NCBI GenBank assembly: GCA_041395725.1
Contig: JAWKZW010000001.1
Location: forward strand, 2,294,001 to 2,358,000
Length of the DNA: 64,000 nucleotides
Source: Gammaproteobacteria bacterium
GTDB taxonomy: Bacteria; Pseudomonadota; Gammaproteobacteria; Pseudomonadales; Pseudohongiellaceae
Direction of reading: 5' to 3'
Of this stretch, positions 54,490 to 62,861 are shown piece after piece. How positions within the stretch are numbered: the stretch's first letter is position 1; every line of letters begins with the position of its first letter. The notes under the pieces were generated by a model. The model made no database searches, was not told where the DNA came from, and was given only the letters and a program-made list of their open reading frames with translations. Made by a program: the position numbers and the translations under genes.

Positions 54490-55062
54490 ATGTCAGTGGA
54501 AAGACGTCGTTATTTTCGTATCACGGATGTCGTAGATCTCTCGCTTCGTATTCTGAAGCCCCAGACGCCCGATCTGAAGTTGTCGACAGCTTTGCTGGAC
54601 GACACAGAAATGTTGAAGATGGTTGATGCGGAGCTGGACAGCCTGCTGAACGCCCTCTGGGACAGTGACCCGACGTATGCCAGGCTCATGGGTCTACTGA
54701 ACCAGAAAATAAATCTCCTGAATGCTGCCAGAAAGCCTTCCGAAAAAGAGCTGCTTGATCAGTATGACCATCAGTATCCCGGGCTGTTTGTCAGCCTGAG
54801 TGCCTCCGGCATTGCCTTCGATTGCGATGTTAAACTGAAGCGCGGTGACCGGCTGGAGATCTTTGTGCTGCTGGAGTCTGTTGTTACGGGACTCAGACTC
54901 AAAGGCGATGTGGTCAATGTGGAAGCGCGGATTGAGGCCGGACAGGAGACTTACTTTGTGAGTATTGAGTTTGATATTGAAACCCAGGCCAAGGAGCAGC
55001 TGGTGCAATACATCGCGCGGCGACAGATAAAGGCGATTGGCCGCAGAGAGCGAGTGGTCTGA
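54490..55062 (+). CDS. PilZ-domain protein with helical insertion
   Basis: 190 residues. The two c-di-GMP-binding signatures of PilZ are both present but far apart: RRRYFR at 5-10 and SLSASGIAFD at about 98-107. Between them lies a largely helical stretch (LLDDTEMLKMVDAELDSLLNAL, LMGLLNQKINLLNAARK). This split layout is like the tetramerising PilZ proteins with helical insertions. It follows pomAB by 9 bp, so it may couple c-di-GMP to stator output in the manner of YcgR. Confidence 0.82.
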   Translation: MSVERRRYFRITDVVDLSLRILKPQTPDLKLSTALLDDTEMLKMVDAELDSLLNALWDSDPTYARLMGLLNQKINLLNAARKPSEKELLDQYDHQYPGLFVSLSASGIAFDCDVKLKRGDRLEIFVLLESVVTGLRLKGDVVNVEARIEAGQETYFVSIEFDIETQAKEQLVQYIARRQIKAIGRRERVV

Positions 55063-55131
55063 CAGCCTGCTGGTAGTCGGCCCGCACCTCGACAATAACG
55101 CGCCACGGCATCGGTCGCCGACAGGTCGGAT

Positions 55132-55452
55132 TCAGGTTGACGAGCCTCGTTCGGATTGACACTGCCAGCAAAGCTCGAACTGACCGAAATTGGTCTCCCC
55201 GCAGTTATCGCATTGCCACTGGGTTTCCTCGGCAGCGCCTGATTCAACCTGTTCCTGAATGAGCCTTCTGGCAGTTTCCGCGTCGCTGTCATGCAAGACC
55301 CAGACCTCGGGGTTGCATTCGTTGACCGGTACCCCACCCTGGGCTGAATGCAAGGTGTCGTTACGCACCTCTGCGGCAACTGTATTGCTCTCCAGTAAGT
55401 TCTTGACGTGCCAGGCCAGTGCCCGGTTGTCGGCGGTAAATACCCGTTTCAT
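55132..55452 (-). CDS. DUF2007 protein with C-terminal zinc ribbon
   Basis: 106 residues from the ATG at 55452 (MKRVFTADNRALAWHVKNLLES). The N-terminal two thirds match DUF2007, a small signal-transducing-type fold, ending VWVLHDSDAETARRLIQE; the tail is a zinc ribbon with two CxxC pairs (CDNC and CWQC). Function unknown. Confidence 0.78.
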   Translation of the reverse strand: MKRVFTADNRALAWHVKNLLESNTVAAEVRNDTLHSAQGGVPVNECNPEVWVLHDSDAETARRLIQEQVESGAAEETQWQCDNCGETNFGQFELCWQCQSERGSST

Positions 55453-55507
55453 GGTGCTATCCTGTCCAATCATAAGTTGCCTGGAATCTGGAACAGAATA
55501 GCAGCAT

Positions 55508-55528
55508 AAGGAAGCTCTGACTAATCGG
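55508..55528 (+). repeat. Degenerate CCTCTGATTA-type end
   Basis: AGGAAGCTCTGACTAATCGG matches the family terminus with a few changes, and is followed by a GACCTTCAG resembling the inner GGCCTTCAG. Confidence 0.35.
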
Positions 55529-55600
55529 TGCAACGCGCTGACCTTCAGAATAGCCCATTGTCAACGGTATGGGGCAGCCGTCAGAGAAGTTCGTTGAAAG

Positions 55601-55963
55601 TCACTTGCCTGGGGCGGTCGATGCGGATTTTCCAGCCCGGCCGGTCAGCGCCGTGAGCAGGTTAATTGCGCCGCGCGCGGAAACCCAGAAGACCAGTCGC
55701 AGCAGATCAACAGGCGGCAGAGTGCGAACATGCCCCACACGACGCAGGGCGCGCCGCAACCAGGAATTGCGATTGGCGATTAAGGCGAAACGCCTGGATA
55801 GCCGGGTCAGCACGTACAGGGCCAGCAGCAGGAACAGCAGGCCTGGAATGACGGGCAGGACCAGGCCGATCAGGCCCAGCCCGAACAGCACCAGGAACAG
55901 TGCCAGGCCACTGAGCTTGTACAGTGGATTAAGGGGTTCTTTTCGTGAGTCTGAAGTTGTCAT
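55601..55963 (-). CDS. DUF454/YbaN-like inner-membrane protein
   Basis: 120 residues. Two close hydrophobic helices with the family motif LGLIGLVLPVIPGLLFLLLALY, followed by RLSRRFALIANRNSWLRRALR and a further hydrophobic tail segment. YbaN-type proteins are small inner-membrane proteins of unknown role. Confidence 0.75.
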   Translation of the reverse strand: MTTSDSRKEPLNPLYKLSGLALFLVLFGLGLIGLVLPVIPGLLFLLLALYVLTRLSRRFALIANRNSWLRRALRRVGHVRTLPPVDLLRLVFWVSARGAINLLTALTGRAGKSASTAPGK

Positions 55964-56257
55964 CGCTGGTCTGCTCTCGCCTGTCAGAAAGTACCTGATT
56001 TATTACGGTTGCTTGGCCGTACCTGGTAAAAGGTTTCTCATTACCCATTCTGCGCAACGGGCGACGGATTGGCCGGGAACTTACTTACCATGAAGTAGCA
56101 ACTATGCAGCATCGATGCCAATTTTTAACTATCTGAAATAAATGAGGATTATTATTTCAAGCCAGAAAGAAAATCACTCAGTACGGCGAATTCAACCATT
56201 TTTTGGTGAATTACCGCCAGCTATCGTCCTGACCTGGTAGTCAGGGTTCATCCTCTT

Positions 56258-56296
56258 GGCGGTTGGCGGTTGGCGGTTGGCGAGATGGCGAGATGG
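56258..56296 (+). repeat. Short tandem repeats GGCGGTT and GGCGAGAT
   Basis: Three and a half GGCGGTT units run directly into two GGCGAGAT units. They lie about 135-170 bp before the cytochrome/lyase-like gene, within a 336-bp gap (56094-56429) that holds no other feature except an imperfect GGCGAATTC hairpin near 56184-56217. Confidence 0.7.
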
Positions 56297-56429
56297 TGCC
56301 ACCTGAAGCCCTTGGCAGCGATGGGCCCAGCTGGTGTTTTTTTTCGCTACTCCGTTCACTGGGGCATGGACTGACTCGACCATCACTGCCTATAGTATCT
56401 GCCCAGCCTGACACACAAGGAGCCGATCC

Positions 56430-57641
56430 ATGGCAAAGAAACTGATTACCCTGGCCAGTCTGGCCGCCAGCCTGCTACTGGCGCAAGCAGGCCTGGCCCA
56501 GCGGTCCACGCCCCAGTCCCTGCCCGAAGGCCCCGGCAAGCTGCTGGTAGAGAATCTCTGTACCACCTGCCACAATACGGCGATGATTTTTCGCGCCGCC
56601 GGCTACAGCAGTCCCGCTGAATGGCGGCGGGTATTTGCCACCATGATCGATCTGCCGGATAGCCAGGCGGAGACGATTGCCACCTACCTGGCCGAACACT
56701 TCCCGGAGGACACTTCGAGGCGTCCTAACCTGGTGGCGGGCGACGTGGACATCGAAATAATTGAATGGACGGTTCCCACCCTGGGTCAGCGCTCGCGGGA
56801 CCCGGCCGAGGCTCCAGACGGCTCCATCTGGTGGACCGGTATGTGGGCCAGCCTGGCCGGGCGCCTCGACCCTCAGACCGGGCTTATGGAGGAATATCGA
56901 TTGCCGCCCTCGGCGCGTCCGCACACCGTAGTGCCGGACCAGGCCGGCAACATCTGGTACACCGGTAACAGTAACGGGACTATCGGCAGGCTGGACCCTG
57001 CCAGCGGCCTGATTACGGAGTACCGGACCCGGGCCCGGGATCCACACTCCGCGACGTTTCATCCCAACGGTAACCTGTATTTCACCGCCCAGCAGGCGGG
57101 CATGCTGGGCCGGCTCGATCCCCGTACCGGTGAGGTGGTAGAGATTGAAACCGAGCCACGTCCCTATGGTATTCAGGTGGCGGCCGATGGCACCGTCTGG
57201 ATTGCCTACAACGGCACCAACAAACTCGGCGCCCTGGACCCGGATACCATGGAGGTCGGCTACTACGAAGTGCCTGATGAGCGCACACGGATCCGCCGCC
57301 TGGCTCTCGATAGCCAGGGCATGGTGTGGTTCGTCAACTCGACCCTGGGCAGGATTGGCCGACTGAACCCCGCTACCGGGGAGATCAGGCAGTGGGATTC
57401 GCCCAGCGGCCCCGACTCCCATCCCTACGCCATTGCCGTAATTGATGACGTTATCTGGTACAACGAATCCGGCATGCGTCCGGATGCGCTGGTGCGGTTC
57501 AACCCCCGCACGGAGACATTCCAGAGCTGGGCGATTCCGTCAGGCGTCGGCATCATTCGCAATGTATGGGTTACCGGCGACGGTGATCTGTTGATTCACC
57601 AGAGCAGTTCCAATCAGATCGGCCTGGTTAAGATCGATTAA
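56430..57641 (+). CDS. Periplasmic c-type cytochrome/virginiamycin B lyase-like beta-propeller
   Basis: 403 residues. Signal peptide (ITLASLAASLLLAQAGLA), a small heme-c domain with CTTCH (about residues 46-50) and then a beta-propeller of the streptogramin lyase (Vgb) superfamily: repeated GNIWYTGNSNGTIGRLDPASG-type blades, four or more. Vgb-like propellers with an attached CxxCH module are known in environmental Proteobacteria but have no proven substrate; antibiotic inactivation should not be assumed. Confidence 0.82.
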   Translation: MAKKLITLASLAASLLLAQAGLAQRSTPQSLPEGPGKLLVENLCTTCHNTAMIFRAAGYSSPAEWRRVFATMIDLPDSQAETIATYLAEHFPEDTSRRPNLVAGDVDIEIIEWTVPTLGQRSRDPAEAPDGSIWWTGMWASLAGRLDPQTGLMEEYRLPPSARPHTVVPDQAGNIWYTGNSNGTIGRLDPASGLITEYRTRARDPHSATFHPNGNLYFTAQQAGMLGRLDPRTGEVVEIETEPRPYGIQVAADGTVWIAYNGTNKLGALDPDTMEVGYYEVPDERTRIRRLALDSQGMVWFVNSTLGRIGRLNPATGEIRQWDSPSGPDSHPYAIAVIDDVIWYNESGMRPDALVRFNPRTETFQSWAIPSGVGIIRNVWVTGDGDLLIHQSSSNQIGLVKID

Positions 57642-57657
57642 GCGATCCGGTCACCCG

Positions 57658-59004
57658 TCAGTCTGCCAGGTCGATAGCGAAACTGGCCTGCGTGCGCCGC
57701 TGTACTTCGTCGACGCTGTGCCCCTGCAGCAGTCTGGTCAGGGTCAGGCAGCCATCGCGGAATTTGAAGACTGCCAGGTCCGTGATTATGACGTCCACGA
57801 CTCCGGCGGCGGTGAGTGGCAGGGTGCAGGCAGGTACCAGCTTTGACTGGCCCGACCTGTCGTTATGGGTCATGGCGATTATCAGGCGCCTGGCGCCGAT
57901 TGCCAGATCCATGGCGCCGCCGACACCCAGCAGCGGCTTGCCAGGAATGGCCCAGTTAGCCAGATTGCCCTTTTCGTCCACCTGCAGACCGCCGATGATG
58001 GCTGTATCGATGTGGCCGCCCCGGATCAGCGCGAAAGAGGTGGCGCTGTCGAAATAACTGGCTCCTGGCATGGCGGTAACGGGTACCTTGCTGGCATTGA
58101 TCGGGTAGTCCATGGCGCCGCCGGACGCCGGTTCCGGGCCCACCCCCAGCATGCCGTTTTCAGAGTGCAGCGTGATCCGGTGCTCCGGTGTAATGTAGTC
58201 AGCCACCAGGGTGGGGATGCCGACACCGAGATTGACCACTTCGCCCGGGTGTAATTCCGCCAGCGCCGCCCGGGCAATCGCCTCGCGGTCCGCATCCACC
58301 TTCTTGCGGCTGCCGGCGACATCCGCCGACGATCCCAGCATAGAGGGCTCGAGCTTAGATTCAACCAGTACGTCCACCAGGCAGCCCGGCGTGTGCACAA
58401 AATTTGGATCCAGGTCTCCCACTTCCACCAGTTGTTCCACTTCGGCGATGACCAGATCGGCAGCGGTGGCCGCCGCCTGATTGAAGTTGTTTTCAGTCAG
58501 TCGATACTGCAGATTCCCCGCCCGGTCGGCCTTCCAGGCGCGTATCACCGCCACGTCCCCGCGCAGGGGCTTGACGAACACCATGGGCGTGCCGTCGATG
58601 ATCCGGGTTTCCCGGCCTTCGGCCAGGGCGGTGCCGGCGCCGGTGGGCGTGAAGTAGCCGCCGATACCGGCGCCGCCGGCGCGCAAGGCTTCGGCCAGAT
58701 CACCCTGGGGCATGAGCTCTACGTCCAGGTTGCCGTCGAGGTGAGCCTGCACTGCTTCCTGGTTGCTGGTGAAAAACGAGCCTATGGCTTTGCGTATTTT
58801 ACCCTTTCGCAACAGCAGGCCACCCCCGATACCGGGCTCCCCGACGTTGTTACTAATGTAAGTGAGATTGTCTACCCCGGTTTCCGCCAGGGCGGTGAGC
58901 AGTCGGGTTGGGTAACCGGTTACGCCGAAACCGCCGACGATGACGGTCTGGCCGCTCTTGATTAACGAGGCTGCTGCATGGATCGATAAAACCCTGGCGG
59001 TCAT
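57658..59004 (-). CDS. Fused alpha-beta 3-oxoacid/acetate CoA-transferase
   Basis: 448 residues. N-terminal half is the A subunit ([24 protein letters not shown] start, [14 protein letters not shown]), C-terminal half the B subunit with the catalytic Glu in [12 protein letters not shown] and the [14 protein letters not shown] motif. In most bacteria these are two genes (atoD/atoA or scoA/scoB); here they are one polypeptide, as in mitochondrial SCOT. The acyl group cannot be told. The 5' leader contains a CCTCTGATTA-family end at 59022-59034. Confidence 0.9.
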   Translation of the reverse strand: MTARVLSIHAAASLIKSGQTVIVGGFGVTGYPTRLLTALAETGVDNLTYISNNVGEPGIGGGLLLRKGKIRKAIGSFFTSNQEAVQAHLDGNLDVELMPQGDLAEALRAGGAGIGGYFTPTGAGTALAEGRETRIIDGTPMVFVKPLRGDVAVIRAWKADRAGNLQYRLTENNFNQAAATAADLVIAEVEQLVEVGDLDPNFVHTPGCLVDVLVESKLEPSMLGSSADVAGSRKKVDADREAIARAALAELHPGEVVNLGVGIPTLVADYITPEHRITLHSENGMLGVGPEPASGGAMDYPINASKVPVTAMPGASYFDSATSFALIRGGHIDTAIIGGLQVDEKGNLANWAIPGKPLLGVGGAMDLAIGARRLIIAMTHNDRSGQSKLVPACTLPLTAAGVVDVIITDLAVFKFRDGCLTLTRLLQGHSVDEVQRRTQASFAIDLAD

Positions 59005-59021
59005 TGATTTGTCCTTTGCGA

Positions 59022-59034
59022 AATCAGAGGTTCC
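59022..59034 (-). repeat. Solitary CCTCTGATTA-family end before the CoA-transferase
   Basis: AATCAGAGGTTCC, 17 bp from the CoA-transferase start codon, so it forms the start of the leader. Bases 59035-59551 (over 500 bp) between this end and the next one carry no gene that could be supported. Confidence 0.55.
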
Positions 59035-59551
59035 TTAGTCGGTTGAGGGCTTCTGGTTGCATCTCCCAGCCACTGAGATAGCTGGCATTCAAGGGATTGA
59101 GGGCACTCTCCAAACGCAACACAACTGAAAAGCGAATTAAACCTCAATAGCGGCAGGAAATTAATACCAATAAATAGTGTTGGGAGAATAAAATCTGGCC
59201 ATAGAATCAAGTCTGCTTCATCGTTTGAGCTTTGAACAATGAGCTGCTGAATCAGGGAGATACAACCCCTCGCCACCCCGGAGCCCAGGCAGGCGGCGGA
59301 CGACAACTCTGACTGGTAACAGAGTTTAACGCAAAAGCTCCAGTAACGGTTTTTGCTAGCCAGCGGACAGGAGCGAGATTATAAAATTTCAGCCTATCAG
59401 GATCACTGGTCAAGGGTACTATAGACCTGGATCAAGCCGGATTCAGGTTGCTGGCTGAATTGTTGTAACCTGGAGGCTCATAAGTGGTAGAGTGGTAAGC
59501 GGTAAGGGAGTTTCAAATTAAGGAGCTTTTTATTAGGGGTCTTTTCATTAA

Positions 59552-59566
59552 GGAACCTCTGATTAA
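59552..59566 (+). repeat. Solitary CCTCTGATTA-family end before mlaF
   Basis: GGAACCTCTGATTAA, in the opposite orientation to the end at 59022. It lies 38 bp before the mlaF start codon. Confidence 0.55.
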
Positions 59567-59604
59567 AGGTCTATTTTCAAGTACCGCAACCGGCCGCAAG
59601 CATT

Positions 59605-60417
59605 ATGCAGCAACAGAAGCTTCTCGTTGAAATAAGGGGAGTAAATTTCGGCTACGAGGACAGCCTCGTGCTGAGCGGCATCGACATGTCTGTCACGCGG
59701 GGCCAGGTGGTGGCAATCCTTGGTCCCAGTGGCTGTGGTAAAACCACCTTGCTGCGCCTCATGGGCGGGCAGCTTAAACCCGCCAAGGGTGGAGTGATCG
59801 TCGATGGGCTCTCTGTTCCGGAACTTGACAGTGACGCGCTGTTCCGGCTGCGCCGCAAGATGGGTATGCTGTTCCAGTTCGGCGCTTTATTCACCGATCT
59901 CTCGGTGTTCGAGAATGTGGCCTTCCAGATCCGGGAACATACCGATTTACCGGAAGCAATGATTACCAACCTGGTTTTGATGAAGCTGAACGCGGTAGGG
60001 CTGCGTGGCGCCTGGGATCTCATGCCCGCCGAGCTATCCGGAGGCATGGCGCGGCGGGTAGCACTGGCGCGCGCGATCGCGCTGGACCCTATGTTGGTCA
60101 TGTATGACGAACCCTTTGCCGGTCTCGATCCGATTTCCCTGGGCGTGGTGAGTAAGCTGATTCGCATCCTGAACGATGCGCTGGGCACAACGTCGATCAT
60201 CGTGACCCACGATGTGGCTACTTCCCTGAATATTGTGGATTACGTGTACCTGATCAGTGATGGGTGCGTGGTAGCCCATGGTACCGTGGACGATATCCGG
60301 GCGTCAGAGGATCCGTTCGTGCAGCAGTTTATTCAGGGCGAAGCAGACGGGCCGGTAGCCTTTCACTACCCGGCAGAAGATTTCGCGGACACTATTTTTC
60401 CCCGGCACTCAGACTGA
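59605..60417 (+). CDS. mlaF: Phospholipid ABC transporter ATPase MlaF
   Basis: 270 residues. Walker A GPSGCGKTT at 40-48, ABC signature LSGGMARRVALARAIALDP, Walker B VMYDEPFAGLDP, and H-loop IIVTHD. MlaF powers lipid exchange between the inner membrane and MlaC. First gene of mlaFEDCB; the C-terminal tail extends past the fold as in MlaF proteins that bind MlaB. Confidence 0.93.
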   Translation: MQQQKLLVEIRGVNFGYEDSLVLSGIDMSVTRGQVVAILGPSGCGKTTLLRLMGGQLKPAKGGVIVDGLSVPELDSDALFRLRRKMGMLFQFGALFTDLSVFENVAFQIREHTDLPEAMITNLVLMKLNAVGLRGAWDLMPAELSGGMARRVALARAIALDPMLVMYDEPFAGLDPISLGVVSKLIRILNDALGTTSIIVTHDVATSLNIVDYVYLISDGCVVAHGTVDDIRASEDPFVQQFIQGEADGPVAFHYPAEDFADTIFPRHSD

Positions 60418-60436
60418 AGGAAAGCGATTACTGAGT

Positions 60437-61261
60437 ATGAATACACAGGCCAACAAGTCGAGTCCGGCTTCTCGTTTTTTGCTTCAGCCCCTGGCCAGGC
60501 TTGGCAATTGGGCGAATGGCACTCTGTCCCGGGTAGGCATGGCAGGTCGTTTTCTAATGGAAACGTTTTATTACTCCGCGATCTGTTTGCGACGCCCCAG
60601 CCTGGTAGCAAAGCAAATCTATTTCGTTGGGGTATTGTCGCTGGCAATCATTGTCGTTTCGGGCTTGTTTGTCGGCATGGTGCTGGGGCTGCAGATGTAT
60701 GACACCCTCGACCGCTTCGGCTCCGGAGAAGTGGTCGGCATGGTGGTGGCTCTTTCATTGGTGAGAGAGCTGGGTCCGGTATTGGCGGCAATTCTGTTTG
60801 CCAGCCGGGCCGGGTCGGCGGTAACGGCCGAAATCGGTCTGATGCGGGCCACCGAGCAGATCAGTGCCATGGAGATGATGGCGATTCAGCCTGTTGCCCG
60901 GGTTGTTACGCCCCGTTTCTGGGCCGGGATTATTTCCCTGCCCCTGCTGACTGCGATATTCAATGTAACCGGTATTACTGGCGGATACCTGGTGGCGGTA
61001 AACCTGCTGGGGGTAGATGGCGGCGTTTTCTGGTCCGAGATGCAGGATTCAGTTGATTTTTGGAGCGACGTTCTGAATGGCTTTATAAAGAGCGTCTTTT
61101 TCGCCGTGGCCGTTTCCCTGGTGGCAGTGTTTGAGGGCTATCATGCGGCCCCGACTGCAGAAGGTGTGTCACGCGCCACCACCCGGACCGTGGTCGTTTC
61201 TGCTCTGCTGGTACTGGGGCTGGATTTTGTCTTAACGGCTTTCATGTTTCGAGGTATTTGA
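60437..61261 (+). CDS. mlaE: Phospholipid ABC transporter permease MlaE
   Basis: 274 residues. Five to six hydrophobic helices and the family blocks GLFVGMVLGLQMYDTL, LVRELGPVLAAILFASRAGSAVTAEIG and GYHAAPTAEGVSRATTRTVV. Follows mlaF by 19 bp. Confidence 0.94.
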   Translation: MNTQANKSSPASRFLLQPLARLGNWANGTLSRVGMAGRFLMETFYYSAICLRRPSLVAKQIYFVGVLSLAIIVVSGLFVGMVLGLQMYDTLDRFGSGEVVGMVVALSLVRELGPVLAAILFASRAGSAVTAEIGLMRATEQISAMEMMAIQPVARVVTPRFWAGIISLPLLTAIFNVTGITGGYLVAVNLLGVDGGVFWSEMQDSVDFWSDVLNGFIKSVFFAVAVSLVAVFEGYHAAPTAEGVSRATTRTVVVSALLVLGLDFVLTAFMFRGI

Positions 61262-61262
61262 C

Positions 61263-61727
61263 ATGAGATATTCAATGATGGATTTATGGGTGGGGTTCTT
61301 TATCGTATTGGGTGCCGCCGCTATCCTGTTTTTGTCTTTACGCGTTGCGAATCAGGCCACTTTGCGGGCCAATGATACCTACATGGTGACTGCGGAATTT
61401 GACAATATCGGAGGTCTGAAGGCGCGCGCGCCGGTACGAAGCGCGGGTGTGACCGTTGGCCGGGTTGCAGAAATCTATCTGGATCCGGCTACTTTCAAAG
61501 CCGTCGTAGAGCTCGCCATCGATAAACAGTTTTCTTTCAGCACCGACACGTCGGCCAGCATTTTTACTTCCGGTCTGCTGGGTGAACAATACGTCAGTCT
61601 GCAGGCGGGTATCGACACCGAAACCCTCACCGAAGGCGACGCGGTCTGGCTTACTTCTTCGGCGATGGTGTTGGAAAACCTCATCAGTAACCTGATGTTC
61701 AATACCATGAGCGAGGCGGCACAATGA
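61263..61727 (+). CDS. mlaD: Phospholipid-binding MCE protein MlaD
   Basis: 154 residues. One N-terminal membrane anchor (LWVGFFIVLGAAAILFLSLRV) and a single MCE domain (ITAEFDNIGGLKARAPVRSAGVTVGRV in essence, ending LTSSAMVLENLIS). The E. coli protein is about 180 residues, so the C-terminus is slightly shorter. Overlaps mlaC by 4 bp. Confidence 0.92.
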   Translation: MRYSMMDLWVGFFIVLGAAAILFLSLRVANQATLRANDTYMVTAEFDNIGGLKARAPVRSAGVTVGRVAEIYLDPATFKAVVELAIDKQFSFSTDTSASIFTSGLLGEQYVSLQAGIDTETLTEGDAVWLTSSAMVLENLISNLMFNTMSEAAQ

Positions 61728-62371
61728 ACCTGATAAATAACGCGAAAAGCTGCCGCTATACTGTCGCCCTGTTGTTTGTGTTTGCGGCGCTGTGCGGCGT
61801 AGGATCGTCCGGCGTTCGAGCCCAGCCTCTAACCAACGACCCCGTGGAGATGGTGGAGATTACGGTGCGGGACGCGCTGGCTGAGGTGCTGGGCAATGAA
61901 GAGTACTACCGTAACAAAGGCGATCGCCTGCAAGCCATGGTCGAGGAAAGGATTGCTCCGTATTTTAATTTTGAGCGAATGACTCAACTGGCAGTAGGGC
62001 AAAACTGGCGGGACGCCAGTCCGGAACAGCAGACCATCCTGATAGATGAGTTTCGGACTCTGCTGATCCGCACGTATGCAAACGTGTCCTATGATTTCCG
62101 CTCGGATCTACCCAATATCAGGATTACACCTCGTGATATTCGCGAACAACGGGCGCTCGTTCGAGTCGAGGTGGCCGGGAGCAGAGGGCGTCGTGGTGCG
62201 GTGATTGATATCCGCATGGAACAACGGCAGCAGCGCTGGCAGGTTATTGACGTGTTGGTTGACGGTGTAAGTCTGATAGTGAATTACCGCGTCAGTTTTG
62301 CCCATGAAATCGAGCTGGGTGGCATTGACAGACTGGTACAGGCGCTTAGGTCCAACAACATTTCACAGTAG
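61724..62371 (+). CDS. mlaC: Periplasmic phospholipid-binding protein MlaC
   Basis: 215 residues. Signal peptide (VALLFVFAALCGVGSSGVRAQ) and the Tol-Tol/MlaC domain: FNFERMTQLAVGQNWRDASPEQQTILIDEFRTLLIRTYANV in pattern, then VIDVLVDGVSLIVNYRVSF. Shuttles phospholipids between MlaD and the outer-membrane MlaA. Confidence 0.93.
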   Translation: MNLINNAKSCRYTVALLFVFAALCGVGSSGVRAQPLTNDPVEMVEITVRDALAEVLGNEEYYRNKGDRLQAMVEERIAPYFNFERMTQLAVGQNWRDASPEQQTILIDEFRTLLIRTYANVSYDFRSDLPNIRITPRDIREQRALVRVEVAGSRGRRGAVIDIRMEQRQQRWQVIDVLVDGVSLIVNYRVSFAHEIELGGIDRLVQALRSNNISQ

Positions 62372-62379
62372 ATTTTGCT

Positions 62380-62715
62380 ATGGATAAATCTGGAGAGCCC
62401 AAACTACAGGTCACCGTCAGCGATGATGGCGAGGTGCTGTCCCTGTCCGGGCAACTGACTTTCGACAACGCCCACGATGGCTACCGGGATTTTTCCCGGT
62501 TATCTACGGGCGAGGTTGTCAGGATCGACTGCAGCGGCCTGGCCCACGCCGATTCGACTGCGTTGGCCCTGTTGCTTACTGGTGCCGGGTTGGCGCGGGA
62601 GAAGGAACGCGTGCTGCAAATTGAAGGGCTCAATCCCAGATTGCAAAGTCTGGCGCGGGTTTATGGGGTTGAACCCCTGCTTGGGTTGAAGCCTGCTGAT
62701 TCCAGACAGGATTGA
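62380..62715 (+). CDS. mlaB: STAS-domain protein MlaB
   Basis: 111 residues, single STAS domain: SLSGQLTFDNAHDG, VRIDCSGLAHADSTALALLLTGAGLA. MlaB binds MlaF and is needed for transporter stability. Last gene of the operon; the typical ibaG-murA genes do not follow. Confidence 0.9.
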   Translation: MDKSGEPKLQVTVSDDGEVLSLSGQLTFDNAHDGYRDFSRLSTGEVVRIDCSGLAHADSTALALLLTGAGLAREKERVLQIEGLNPRLQSLARVYGVEPLLGLKPADSRQD

Positions 62716-62747
62716 TAATACAGGCCTCCTGCCCCTTATAGACCTTT

Positions 62748-62861
62748 GCAACCTCTGACTGATTACCACAACGCTCTCCGGGGCCTTCAGACAAACCCGC
62801 TGGCTTCGTCTGAAGGCCAGAGCATTTTGGTAATTTAACAGGGGGCTTATCAGAGGTCTCC
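62748..62861. mobile_element. CCTCTGATTA-family hairpin element after mlaB
   Basis: About 114 bp with both ends: ACCTCTGACTGATTACCACA at the left and TTTGGTAATTTAACAGGGGG then TATCAGAGGTCTCC at the right. Inside, GGCCTTCAGAC (62782-62792) pairs with GTCTGAAGGCC (62808-62818). The outer end touches the stop codon of the downstream minus-strand gene. It may terminate both convergent genes. Confidence 0.65.

Noticed and set aside
56430..57641. Calling the propeller protein a streptogramin resistance enzyme
   Set aside because: The added heme-c domain and the broad spread of Vgb-like propellers make resistance unsupported.
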